This document shows, one piece after another, positions 1 to 7,179 of a DNA stretch of 58,808 bases (position 1 is its first letter; each line of letters opens with the position of its first letter). The position numbers were made by a program, and so were the translations under genes. The notes under the pieces are model-generated. The model was given only the letters and a program-made list of their open reading frames with translations. It did no database searches and was not told where the DNA came from. Origin of the DNA: Oscillospiraceae bacterium (GTDB taxonomy: Bacteria; Bacillota; Clostridia; Oscillospirales; SIG627); assembly GCA_015063605.1 (NCBI GenBank), contig SVTV01000019.1, positions 1 to 58,808 on the forward strand, read 5' to 3'.

Positions 1-88
1 GCAGAATATGAAAAGGATTGCATCCATCCTCTGGAAGAGGAGTTTGCTTCTTTTTTCTGCCCTACTTGTTTTTCCTTTTATTTGTTCA

Positions 89-113
89 AAACCCGCCTTT
101 TTGAGGCGGGTTT
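89..113. terminator. weak terminator-like hairpin
   Basis: A perfect 9-bp stem (AAACCCGCC / GGCGGGTTT) with a 7-nt loop. It has no long T-run, so it may end whatever gene lies left of the window. In bases 1-88 I see no start codon with a ribosome site and cannot call a gene. Confidence 0.5.
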
Positions 114-125
114 GTCAGTAGTCTG

Positions 126-156
126 AACTTTTGTCTACCGACAAAAGTTGTTTTTT
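126..156 (+). terminator. Rho-independent terminator-like hairpin
   Basis: Perfect 10-bp stem AACTTTTGTC / GACAAAAGTT with a TACC loop, followed by GTTTTTT. It probably ends transcription entering from the left of the window. Confidence 0.6.
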
Positions 157-390
157 CAATGATATCCGTTCCTCACGGACCGGGTGATATATCTTCAATA
201 TGATATCGCTCTTCGAGCGGTGATATATGCCTTCGGCATATGTAGGACCGGATATTATATCATAATAGCAGTTAGAAAATTGTGCGTGCAGACGCACAAT
301 TTTGTTAAGCGCATGTTTTTGTTCGTACAGCAGTTGTTTGCGCTTATTATATCATACTTGCGCAGCGAGTATATCATTACAATACAAAAA
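157..390. repeat. hairpin-rich non-coding mosaic
   Basis: No credible gene. The stretch is a chain of small palindromes. One group carries GATAT/ATATC arms around loops at about 159-260. A 12-bp perfect stem lies at 276-303 (AAAATTGTGCGT / ACGCACAATTTT, GCAG loop). A hairpin lies around 355-375 (ATACTTGCGC...GAGTAT). The pattern resembles mobile palindromic repeats found between genes in Clostridia, but I cannot name a family. Confidence 0.5.
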
Positions 391-481
391 GAGCATTATG
401 ACACAAACAATAAAAAGAAGGTGCATTTATGTCCGAAAATATAATACTGTTATTTTAGCAAAATAAATTTCATTTTACCTC

Positions 482-510
482 TTGACAAAAGGTGAAATTT
501 ATGATAAAAT
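482..510 (+). promoter_or_regulatory. tRNA-Arg promoter
   Basis: TTGACA at 482-487, a 17-nt spacer and TAAAAT at 505-510, placed 22 nt before the tRNA. Confidence 0.8.
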
Positions 511-532
511 ACTCAAGTACCAAAAAAGGTAT

Positions 533-609
533 GCGCCGTTAGCTCAGCTGGATAGAGTGTTTGGCTACGAACCAAAAGGTCGGGGGTTCGAATCCCTTAC
601 GGCGTACCA
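533..609 (+). tRNA. tRNA-Arg (anticodon ACG)
   Basis: A full cloverleaf can be drawn. The acceptor pairs GCGCCGT with ACGGCGT, with a G-U first pair. The D arm is GCTC...GAGT, the anticodon stem is TTTGG/CCAAA around loop CTACGAA (anticodon ACG, read as ICG for CGN arginine codons), and the T loop is TTCGAAT. The discriminator A and a genome-encoded CCA end the gene. It stands alone, with its own promoter and terminator. Confidence 0.96.
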
Positions 610-610
610 A

Positions 611-643
611 AAATTCCTCGGAAAAGATCCGGGGAATTTTTTT
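611..643 (+). terminator. tRNA-Arg terminator
   Basis: AATTCCTCGG pairs with CCGGGGAATT (one G-U pair) and is followed by a T-run, directly after the tRNA CCA end. Confidence 0.85.
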
Positions 644-678
644 ACCTCTTCACTTATACTGTGAAGAGGTAATTTTTT
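644..678 (+). terminator. second terminator hairpin
   Basis: Perfect 10-bp stem ACCTCTTCAC / GTGAAGAGGT followed by AATTTTTTT. It backs up the tRNA terminator and lies just beyond the 3' end of the convergent GNAT gene. Confidence 0.75.
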
Positions 679-702
679 TGATCGGTATTCAAAAAGCCAA
701 GA

Positions 703-1170
703 TCATCTTATATCCATTTTATAAAGCCGTTCCTTCTCTCCGCCCTTGAAGGTATCCACGTATTCGATAAATCTCCATCCGAATTTTTCATAAAGACCCA
801 CGTGATGGGTATAGAGATACAGCTCTGTGAGCCCCGCTTTTGCGGCGTTTTCCTTGACTGTTTCCATCATAAAACGGCATATATTTTTGCCTCGGCAGGC
901 TTCATCCACATATACATTTATAAGCCATGGATAGATATCGGGTCTGCCGGCGAGATCGTCGCTCATGGACAGCTGATACATTCCCACGGGCTTTCCGTTA
1001 TCGAGTGCTGCGAAGGTCTGAGGAAGTCTTGTTGTATTCAACGAATGAACAAGGGTGCTTCTTGTTTCCGCCTCTCCGCCCTTGCAATACTTTCCCCACC
1101 AATTATAGCTCCATTCGAAAACCTTTTCGAATATGGGGCTTTTTTCTGTTTCAAGTCTTATAAGCTCCAT
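703..1170 (-). CDS. GNAT-family N-acetyltransferase
   Basis: A 155-residue protein with the GNAT fold. The acetyl-CoA binding core is visible as the strand INVYVDEACRGKNICRFMME, where the R-G-K stretch matches the Q/R-x-x-G-x-G/A pyrophosphate loop in degenerate form. The C-terminal LYTHHVGLYEKFGWRF is the typical motif B (xxLYEKxGF). Such enzymes move an acetyl group from acetyl-CoA to an amine in the cytosol; the substrate cannot be read from sequence. It lies 27 nt downstream of the MalY-type gene on the same strand, so the two are probably co-transcribed from the promoter at 2424-2452. Length is normal for the family. Confidence 0.85.
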   Translation of the reverse strand: MELIRLETEKSPIFEKVFEWSYNWWGKYCKGGEAETRSTLVHSLNTTRLPQTFAALDNGKPVGMYQLSMSDDLAGRPDIYPWLINVYVDEACRGKNICRFMMETVKENAAKAGLTELYLYTHHVGLYEKFGWRFIEYVDTFKGGEKERLYKMDIR

Positions 1171-1197
1171 TTGATCTGCACCTTTCCTTACAGTGAT

Positions 1198-2370
1198 CTA
1201 TTTTTCGAAATACTTTCTTATTCTTGTCATTGCTTCCTCCACACGGGAACGGGGAGCTGCCAGATTGAATCTGATATGATGCTCAAGTCCCTTGTAAGAG
1301 GCGTAAGCGGTGGTATCGTAATAGCTGCCCGGGTCTCCTATTACCCTCCATTTGTTATACATTACATCCTTCAGCTTGTCCGCATCCCATCCGAGCTCCG
1401 TTATGTCTGCCCAAAGAAGGAATGTTCCCTCGGGAAAGCTTGCCTTTATGGGAAGATCCGAAAGCATGTCCAATGCGAGCAGGAAATTCTTTTCCACGTA
1501 AGATAACATTTGTTCGAACCATTCTCTGCCCTTGGTGTAAGCGGCTGTCTGAGCCGCAATGCACATGACCGAAGGGCGGTTGCAGGAATGACCGTGGGCG
1601 TAAAAACGCTCGACTACCTTTTTGCGTATATCTTCATTCGGTATCACGGCGCTTCCGATGTGAAAGCCACCCATGTTGAAGGATTTCGATGCGGAGAAGG
1701 CGGATACAGTTCTTTCGCTGAGAGAAGGAATATCGGCAGGGGAGATGTGATGTCTGCCGTGCCACAAAATATCCTTATGTATCTCGTCGGAAATAACGTA
1801 TGCATTATATTTATTTACGAGGAAAGCGATGCTTTGCAGTTCTTCTTCGTTCCACATTCTGCCCGTGGGATTGTGAGGAGTACATATCATAAGTGCTTTC
1901 GCACCTTTCTTGAACAAGTCCTCAAGACCGTCAAAGTCGATGGTATAACTGCCGTCCTTGTATATAAGCTCGTTTCTGAGAGCTTCTCTGCCGAGCATGG
2001 ATGCCGATGCTATTGATGGCGTATGGAGAGGGGTCTGGATTATTACCTTATCAGTTTCGTTCGTCAAGGCATAAAGGGCTGTTCTTGCGGTGTATAAAAC
2101 TCCGGGTGTCGCAATGAAATGCTCCTGCGGTATCCTTTTTCCCGTTCGGAAATATACCCAATCCGATACAGCCTTATGATCCTCATCGGTGAGGCAGACA
2201 TAGCCGTATTCGCCTCGGTCGACGGCAGCCTTGACCGCCTCGCCTATTTCGGGCATAGGCTTGAAATCCATATCTGCGATGGACATGGATATCGCTTTGT
2301 CGGGGATGCCCTTCCATTTTTCTGCGTTTGTGCTCACTCTGTCCAAAGCTGTATCAAAATCGTATATCAT
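1198..2370 (-). CDS. MalY/PatB-type aminotransferase (cystathionine beta-lyase)
   Basis: A 390-residue fold-type I PLP enzyme. Visible family residues are the HNPTGR motif (N167), SDEIH (D195, contacts the PLP ring nitrogen) and SASKSFNMGG with the Schiff-base lysine K229. The N-terminal KWKGIPDKAISMSIADMDF is characteristic of the MalY/PatB branch, whose members cleave C-S bonds of cystathionine/cysteine and sometimes transaminate. The expected reaction is cystathionine to homocysteine, pyruvate and ammonia. First gene of a short minus-strand unit with the GNAT gene and preceded by a consensus promoter. A role in sulfur amino acid metabolism is family-based; an aminotransferase role on another amino acid remains possible. 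Confidence 0.9.
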   Translation of the reverse strand: MIYDFDTALDRVSTNAEKWKGIPDKAISMSIADMDFKPMPEIGEAVKAAVDRGEYGYVCLTDEDHKAVSDWVYFRTGKRIPQEHFIATPGVLYTARTALYALTNETDKVIIQTPLHTPSIASASMLGREALRNELIYKDGSYTIDFDGLEDLFKKGAKALMICTPHNPTGRMWNEEELQSIAFLVNKYNAYVISDEIHKDILWHGRHHISPADIPSLSERTVSAFSASKSFNMGGFHIGSAVIPNEDIRKKVVERFYAHGHSCNRPSVMCIAAQTAAYTKGREWFEQMLSYVEKNFLLALDMLSDLPIKASFPEGTFLLWADITELGWDADKLKDVMYNKWRVIGDPGSYYDTTAYASYKGLEHHIRFNLAAPRSRVEEAMTRIRKYFEK

Positions 2371-2423
2371 GATGCTTCGTCGTCCTTTCTTATATTGATA
2401 TGCATCCTTGCTTTACACAGACA

Positions 2424-2452
2424 ATTATAATATATACGGGCTCTTTTGTCAA
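2424..2452 (-). promoter_or_regulatory. promoter for MalY-GNAT unit
   Basis: On the minus strand TTGACA (2447-2452), a 17-nt spacer and TATAAT (2424-2429), a perfect sigma-A consensus about 55 nt upstream of the ATG at 2370. Confidence 0.85.
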
Positions 2453-2536
2453 TATGCGGAAACAGAGAAAAGCAACTTGTTAACATGTCAACATTTTGTT
2501 CATAACTTACGGTAAGAAACTTTACAAATGGTTGTA

Positions 2537-2565
2537 TTGACATTGACTTGTCAATATGTTATAAT
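2537..2565 (+). promoter_or_regulatory. promoter for PepSY lipoprotein
   Basis: TTGACA at 2537-2542, a 17-nt spacer and TATAAT at 2560-2565. The -35 box overlaps the palindrome TTGAC-N8-GTCAA, which could be a regulator site. The gap between 2371 and 2617 otherwise holds only these two divergent promoters. Confidence 0.8.
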
Positions 2566-2617
2566 GTGCTCAAGCATAAGCCGAAGGCTATGCTAAACAA
2601 TAGGAGGAAATACTACC

Positions 2618-3436
2618 ATGAAAAGAACATTATCGCGCATAAGTGTACTTATTTTAACGACAATGCTCATCTTAGCATTTTCGTCCTGTGCACCTGCAAA
2701 CGAATCGATCCCCGAAGCATATTCGGGAAAAACAGCTATGTCCGTTCCGCGTTTGGAATACAAAGCCGAAGAAAGCGACAGAGCAAGATCCGAAAATACA
2801 TCGACCGATACGGTTTTGGAAATTGGATCCGAATTAAAGTCCGAACCGGAGTCAAAAGAGTCTGCGCCTTCCCAAAAGGCGGAACAGAGATCTTCCGTCC
2901 CCGCCGCCGAGGCTTCCGAGCTTATGACAAGGGAAGAGGCATTGTCCGCGGCACTTGAGCACGCAAATCTTGATAAAGCGGATATCAGGGATGTTGAGGT
3001 AGAGCTTGACATTGAAAAAGGCGTCAAGGTATGGGAAGTGGAATTTGATTCTCAAATGACCGATCATTCCTACCGAATAGCGGCTTACAATGGTGAAATA
3101 CTTCATTTTCACACGAAAAAAGAGTCGGCTCCCGCACCGAAAATTAAGTCCGAACCGGAGTCAAAAGAGTCTGCGCCTTCCCAAAAGGCGGAACAGAGAC
3201 CTTCCGTCCCCGCCGCCGAGGCTTCCGAGCTTATGACAAGGGAAGAGGCATTGTCCGCGGCACTTGAGCACGCAAAGCTTGATAAAGCGGATATCAGGGA
3301 TGTTGAGATAGAGCTTGACATCGAAAAAGGCGTTAAGGTATGGGAAGTGGAATTCGAATCAGGAAGAAACGAATATTCTTATGAAATAAACGCTTCCACT
3401 GGTGCTGTGATCGAATTTGAATCCGAATCGGATTGA
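2618..3436 (+). CDS. lipoprotein with two PepSY domains
   Basis: A 272-residue exported lipoprotein. The signal peptide has a basic start, a hydrophobic core and a lipobox ending SSC near residue 24, so the mature protein should be anchored outside the membrane. Two PepSY domains follow (about residues 95-165 and 198-270). Each opens with MTREEALSAALEHA and carries D-x-E-x-GVKVWEVEFE and a closing Y-x-I/AxxG strand. PepSY modules are found as propeptide-like inhibitors of secreted peptidases and in cell-wall proteins of Gram-positives. The two halves plus their linkers are a 309-bp tandem duplication. Ribosome site AGGAGG precedes the ATG. It is monocistronic, ended by the hairpin at 3501. 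No partner peptidase is adjacent. Confidence 0.88.
   Translation: MKRTLSRISVLILTTMLILAFSSCAPANESIPEAYSGKTAMSVPRLEYKAEESDRARSENTSTDTVLEIGSELKSEPESKESAPSQKAEQRSSVPAAEASELMTREEALSAALEHANLDKADIRDVEVELDIEKGVKVWEVEFDSQMTDHSYRIAAYNGEILHFHTKKESAPAPKIKSEPESKESAPSQKAEQRPSVPAAEASELMTREEALSAALEHAKLDKADIRDVEIELDIEKGVKVWEVEFESGRNEYSYEINASTGAVIEFESESD
2836..3354 (+). repeat. in-frame 309-bp tandem duplication
   Basis: Bases about 2836-3045 and 3145-3354 are nearly identical at a spacing of 309 bp (103 codons). They cover the linker EPESKESAPSQKAEQR and most of the PepSY domain. Confidence 0.9.
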
Positions 3437-3500
3437 AATTATACCAATTAACTGCCGATCTGCGTTATAGTTTAACTTAAAAATAGTATACGCTTATTTA

Positions 3501-3536
3501 TTCTCCGCCGAGAGCTTCTTCGGCGGGGAATTTTTT
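3501..3536 (+). terminator. terminator after PepSY lipoprotein gene
   Basis: CTCCGCCGA...TTCGGCGGGG stem followed by AATTTTTT, 65 nt past the stop codon. Confidence 0.85.
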
Positions 3537-3628
3537 ATCCAAGGCTTGTAAGAATTTGAAAATGTCCGAATTTGCGGGCACTTTTGTGCATGATTCTTGG
3601 TTTTTCATTTTTATTTTATGTATTTTTG

Positions 3629-3658
3629 TTGACTTTTGTTTATTTGGCATGTTATAAT
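3629..3658 (+). promoter_or_regulatory. promoter for the DHHW-MBOAT operon
   Basis: TTGACT (3629-3634), an 18-nt spacer and TATAAT (3653-3658). It leaves a leader of about 190 nt that contains the 59-bp repeats. Confidence 0.7.
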
Positions 3659-3673
3659 AGACACGGCACCTAT

Positions 3674-3822
3674 TCTTGTGCTAACAAAGATGCGCCGTGT
3701 CCTGGGTTGCATCTGAGCGGGTGGGCGAATGATTTTGTGCTAACAAAGATGTGCCGTGTCCTGGGTTGCATCTGAGCGGGTGGGCGCCTATTCTTGTGCT
3801 AACAAGGATACGCCGTGTCCTG
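3674..3822 (+). repeat. 59-bp tandem repeats in a 5' leader
   Basis: Three copies of a unit beginning TTCTTGTGCTAACAAAGATG and containing GCCGTGTCCTG. They start at about 3674, 3733 and 3792 with an exact 59-bp period; the third copy is cut after GTGTCCTG. ACACGGC just before the first copy (about 3661-3667) can pair with each copy's GCCGTGT. No conserved ORF runs through the repeats. Confidence 0.85.
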
Positions 3823-3855
3823 AAATATTGACATTTAAGACAGAGAGGTGAGTCT

Positions 3856-5325
3856 GTGCGGAATAAAATATTTGCGATGCTTTTCTTTATATTTCTTTTT
3901 GCCGTGATGATAAGTGCGCCGATCAAAATGATCCTGACAAATGCGGGGATCATCGAATCGGAAAATGTGGGCAACGTCATTGAAGTTGAAAAGGTTTATG
4001 AAGAAGGAGCCTTCGGTGCGTCGCTTTTCAATACAATTGAAGAAGCGAAGCGTGATATAAACGATATATACACAAATTACATTCCCTTTTACGTGGGGAT
4101 CACATCTGCGGCGGAGGGATTCAAGCAGAGACTCAATGAGCCGGTCACATCCTTTTTGCTTGAATTGGGCAATGAAATAATGCTTGAACGCAGGGAAGAG
4201 GGAAGTGAAAATACGGGAAACGATCCCATAGCGGGAAACGAAACCGTACCGCAAACGGAAAAAGTGCCCGAATCATCTCCGGAAACATCTCTCGAGACCT
4301 TGCCGGGGACGATACCGGAAACAGAGCCTTCCGAGCCTCCCTTTGAGACAATATACAATACAGTGTACCTTAAGGCGAACAATCTTCACAGGTATTATGA
4401 GATCACTGCAAAAACGGGTGAAGACGATCCTCTCGTTGATTTCTATATCCGTGTGCCTTCTCAGGATCAATCAAAGCTTCGTCCCGCCATGGAAAGACAG
4501 GCTTCGCTCATAAACGACTTTGCATCCCGCCGACCGAATGTGAATTGGTACGTTTTCCCCGTTACATGCTTTGAGGATACGGAGCTTTGCGAAAAGCTTC
4601 TTCCCGCAGAATCGAAGCACGGACTCTTTACGGAATTCTTCACAATGCTCGACGAGCGCGTGCAGTACGACTTTATTAAAATAGACGATATCAGAGATAA
4701 GGAAAATTTGTTTTATAAAACAGACCATCATTGGAATGTTTACGGCTTCACAGAGGGCTACCGACTTATAACGGAAATGTTCAAGGAAAACTATTCCGAT
4801 ATCGAGCCTCGTACACCGGTAATACATACCTTCGACGACGAGGTGACGTTGTACGGCTCCAATGCTCTCGCAGTGGCAAATTATAAAATGCATGACGTTT
4901 TCCATGCCGCCGATTTCTCTCTGCCCGATCACGATTACGTTATCGAAAGCGGAGTTTCCTACGGAGGAAAGGAAAGTATCGCACAGAACCTTGAGAAATA
5001 TCTCAATAAAAAGCATAATACGAGCAGAAGTTACAGTCATTATATACTGTTTCAGCCTATTACAAGAGAGATAACTTACCCCGATAACAAAACGGGCAGA
5101 AATCTTCTCATTATAGGTGATTCCTATTCACCGCCGCTTCTGGAGGTACTGGCTTCTCACTTTGATAAGACTATCGTAAGATACGTTGACAGTAACAAAG
5201 CTCTTTCGACCGTGAAATACGAGGAACTTATAGACCAAAACAATATTACGGACGTCCTTCTTCTGGAAATGAGTGACCGTGTCATATACGATTACTATTC
5301 CGATTCCCTTAAGGGCTTGAAATGA
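3856..5325 (+). CDS. DHHW-family surface-polymer O-acetylation partner (AlgJ/AlgX-like)
   Basis: A 489-residue protein with one N-terminal membrane anchor (about residues 5-25) and an extracellular SGNH-like domain. The signature DHHW is at residues 290-293 in the context YKTDHHWNVYG. A GDSY motif (about 421) could supply the serine nucleophile. Between them and the anchor lies a Pro/Glu/Thr-rich linker (about residues 115-165). DHHW proteins work with MBOAT acyltransferases to put acetyl groups on exopolysaccharide or wall polymers outside the cell, and the MBOAT gene follows 9 nt downstream. The start is a GTG chosen for its AGAGGTGA ribosome site. Which polymer is modified cannot be told. 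Confidence 0.88.
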   Translation: MRNKIFAMLFFIFLFAVMISAPIKMILTNAGIIESENVGNVIEVEKVYEEGAFGASLFNTIEEAKRDINDIYTNYIPFYVGITSAAEGFKQRLNEPVTSFLLELGNEIMLERREEGSENTGNDPIAGNETVPQTEKVPESSPETSLETLPGTIPETEPSEPPFETIYNTVYLKANNLHRYYEITAKTGEDDPLVDFYIRVPSQDQSKLRPAMERQASLINDFASRRPNVNWYVFPVTCFEDTELCEKLLPAESKHGLFTEFFTMLDERVQYDFIKIDDIRDKENLFYKTDHHWNVYGFTEGYRLITEMFKENYSDIEPRTPVIHTFDDEVTLYGSNALAVANYKMHDVFHAADFSLPDHDYVIESGVSYGGKESIAQNLEKYLNKKHNTSRSYSHYILFQPITREITYPDNKTGRNLLIIGDSYSPPLLEVLASHFDKTIVRYVDSNKALSTVKYEELIDQNNITDVLLLEMSDRVIYDYYSDSLKGLK

Positions 5326-5334
5326 GGTGAGCTT

Positions 5335-6801
5335 GTGGTATTTTCGAATCTGACATTCTTATTCGCATTTTTGCCTTTGTTTTTCTCGTGCTATTACACC
5401 GTGGGAAAATTCTTCGGAATAAGAGGGAAGAATATCGTTCTCTTCCTTTTCTCCCTTGTTTTTTACGCTTGGGGAGAGCCGGTATACGTTCTTTTGATGA
5501 TATATTCCACCGTTCTCGACTTTGTTTGCGGACGTATGATAGAGGACGGAGAGATAAAAGGCGATCAAAAGAAGAAAAAGATATTTCTTGCCATATCCCT
5601 TACAGGAAATCTCGGCTTACTTGTCTTTTTCAAGTATCTCGTAATGCTTCTTTCCACGGTGAATTCCTTGTTCTCCGTCGGCATTGAGATACCCGATATC
5701 ATACTTCCCATAGGCATATCCTTTTACACCTTCCAGACCATGTCTTATTCCATAGATGTATACAGGGGCAATGTAAAGGCACAGCACGATATAATTAATT
5801 TCGGTGCATACGTTGCCATGTTTCCTCAGCTTATTGCGGGGCCCGTTGTCAGATATGTAACTGTGGAAAGGGAATTGAATTACAGAGTGGAGACGATAGA
5901 CGACTTTGCCGAAGGCGCAAGACGCTTTATAGTGGGCTTGGGCAAAAAAGCGCTTATCGCCAATACTATGGCACAGACCTGTGATGCACTCTTTGCAAGC
6001 TCTCCCTCGGATCTCGGTCTGATAGGCTCATGGGTAGCCATTCTGGCGTATACCTTCCAGATATTTTTCGATTTTTCGGGGTATTCCGATATGGCGATCG
6101 GTATGGGAAGAATGATGGGCTTTCATTACCTTGAAAACTTCAATTATCCGTACATAGCCGATTCCGTTACCGATTTCTGGAGAAGGTGGCATATATCCAT
6201 GTCCACATTCTTCCGTGATTACGTATATATCCCTCTCGGAGGAAACAGAGTTTCAAAGCCACGATGGATATTCAACATATTTGTTGTGTGGTTTGCCACG
6301 GGCTTATGGCATGGTTCATCATGGAATTTCGTCCTTTGGGGACTTTATTTCGGTGTGCTTCTTGTCCTTGAAAAGGAATTCTTGTTGAAATTCATTTCAA
6401 AAAGCAAGGTGCTTTCCCACATATGGGCGCTATTCTTCATAGTATACGGATGGGTGATATTCACTCGGGAGACTCTGTCAGATATATGGGAGTATACGAA
6501 AGCTCTGTTCGGAGGCTACGGAGTTTTCGGTGTTGGTGATACGAACGCCGTAACGCTTCTTCAAAGAGCGGATGTAAATATGATATTTATTATAGCATTT
6601 ATTGCTGCTGTGATCTTCAGCACTCCTATAGCTAAGAAGATTGGGTATTTTATTCACGAAAAGCTTCAAAACGTTTCCGAAGGCGTTTGGCAGGCAGGCG
6701 CAGGTATACTTTACGACATTGCACTGTTTGCCGTGTTGTTCCTCTGCACTGTACAGCTTGCGGTGGGAGCTTACAATCCTTTTATATATTTCAGGTTTTA
6801 A
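5335..6801 (+). CDS. MBOAT O-acyltransferase (AlgI/DltB-like)
   Basis: A 488-residue polytopic membrane protein of the MBOAT family, the usual length for AlgI-type enzymes. Family hallmarks are IGISFYTFQTMSYSIDVYRG, the FWRRWHISMSTFFRDYVYIP block and TGLWHGSSWNFVLWG with the conserved active-site histidine at residue 326. It would pass acetyl groups from cytosolic acetyl-CoA across the membrane to the partner encoded just upstream, for O-acetylation of a surface polysaccharide. GTG start with GAGGTGA 5 nt upstream; the two genes form a tight two-gene operon ended by the hairpin at 6892. AlgI versus PatA or DltB subtype is set by the DHHW partner. Confidence 0.92.
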   Translation: MVFSNLTFLFAFLPLFFSCYYTVGKFFGIRGKNIVLFLFSLVFYAWGEPVYVLLMIYSTVLDFVCGRMIEDGEIKGDQKKKKIFLAISLTGNLGLLVFFKYLVMLLSTVNSLFSVGIEIPDIILPIGISFYTFQTMSYSIDVYRGNVKAQHDIINFGAYVAMFPQLIAGPVVRYVTVERELNYRVETIDDFAEGARRFIVGLGKKALIANTMAQTCDALFASSPSDLGLIGSWVAILAYTFQIFFDFSGYSDMAIGMGRMMGFHYLENFNYPYIADSVTDFWRRWHISMSTFFRDYVYIPLGGNRVSKPRWIFNIFVVWFATGLWHGSSWNFVLWGLYFGVLLVLEKEFLLKFISKSKVLSHIWALFFIVYGWVIFTRETLSDIWEYTKALFGGYGVFGVGDTNAVTLLQRADVNMIFIIAFIAAVIFSTPIAKKIGYFIHEKLQNVSEGVWQAGAGILYDIALFAVLFLCTVQLAVGAYNPFIYFRF

Positions 6802-6818
6802 TACTTGTAACGAGTTGG

Positions 6819-6929
6819 GGGCTGTCTCACTAACGTGAGCCAAGCCCTGAATAGCGGGTTTCCGTCCCCTATTTTCGTCCGCTGTTTTAGCGGGGGCATC
6901 GCTTAATGCGACGCCCCCTTTATTCTTTT
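6819..6929. repeat. dispersed palindromic element, short copy
   Basis: From GGGCTGTCTCACTAACGTGA to GCGACGCCCCC. The same ends recur at 40048-40254 in a longer form. The last hairpin (GGGGGCATCGC / GCGACGCCCCC, 6892-6918) is followed by TTTATTCTTTT and probably ends the DHHW-MBOAT transcript. The gap 6930-7111 shows nothing further. Confidence 0.75.
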
Positions 6930-7111
6930 ATGGACTGCTTTACATCCGATAATATGAAATGATTAAGTTTTTATCCCCTGCAAAGGTAAAACATTAAAAT
7001 TTTTAAGATTTTATCCCTTATGAAGGTAAAATTCAAATCGATTTGAGGCTTTGTTCCGTAAAAGGCAGATAATTAATGATCGCTGTACAAATTAAGATAA
7101 GCAAGGCGGCA

Positions 7112-7146
7112 GAAAAATGGGGTGTCTTGCATCGGCAAGACACCCC
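7112..7146 (-). terminator. terminator for the NPATG surface protein gene
   Basis: A 12-bp perfect stem GGGGTGTCTTGC / GCAAGACACCCC with a 4-nt loop. Read on the minus strand it is followed by ATTTTT, just past the stop at 7180. Confidence 0.9.
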
Positions 7147-7179
7147 GGAGGAATATTTTATATTAAAATATCAAAAATC

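Noticed and set aside
1..88. 3' end of a gene left of the window
   Set aside because: Open frames exist across the stretch, but no motif supports any of them.
3674..3822. CRISPR array
   Set aside because: Repeats touch each other with an exact 59-bp period and no distinct spacers; no cas genes.
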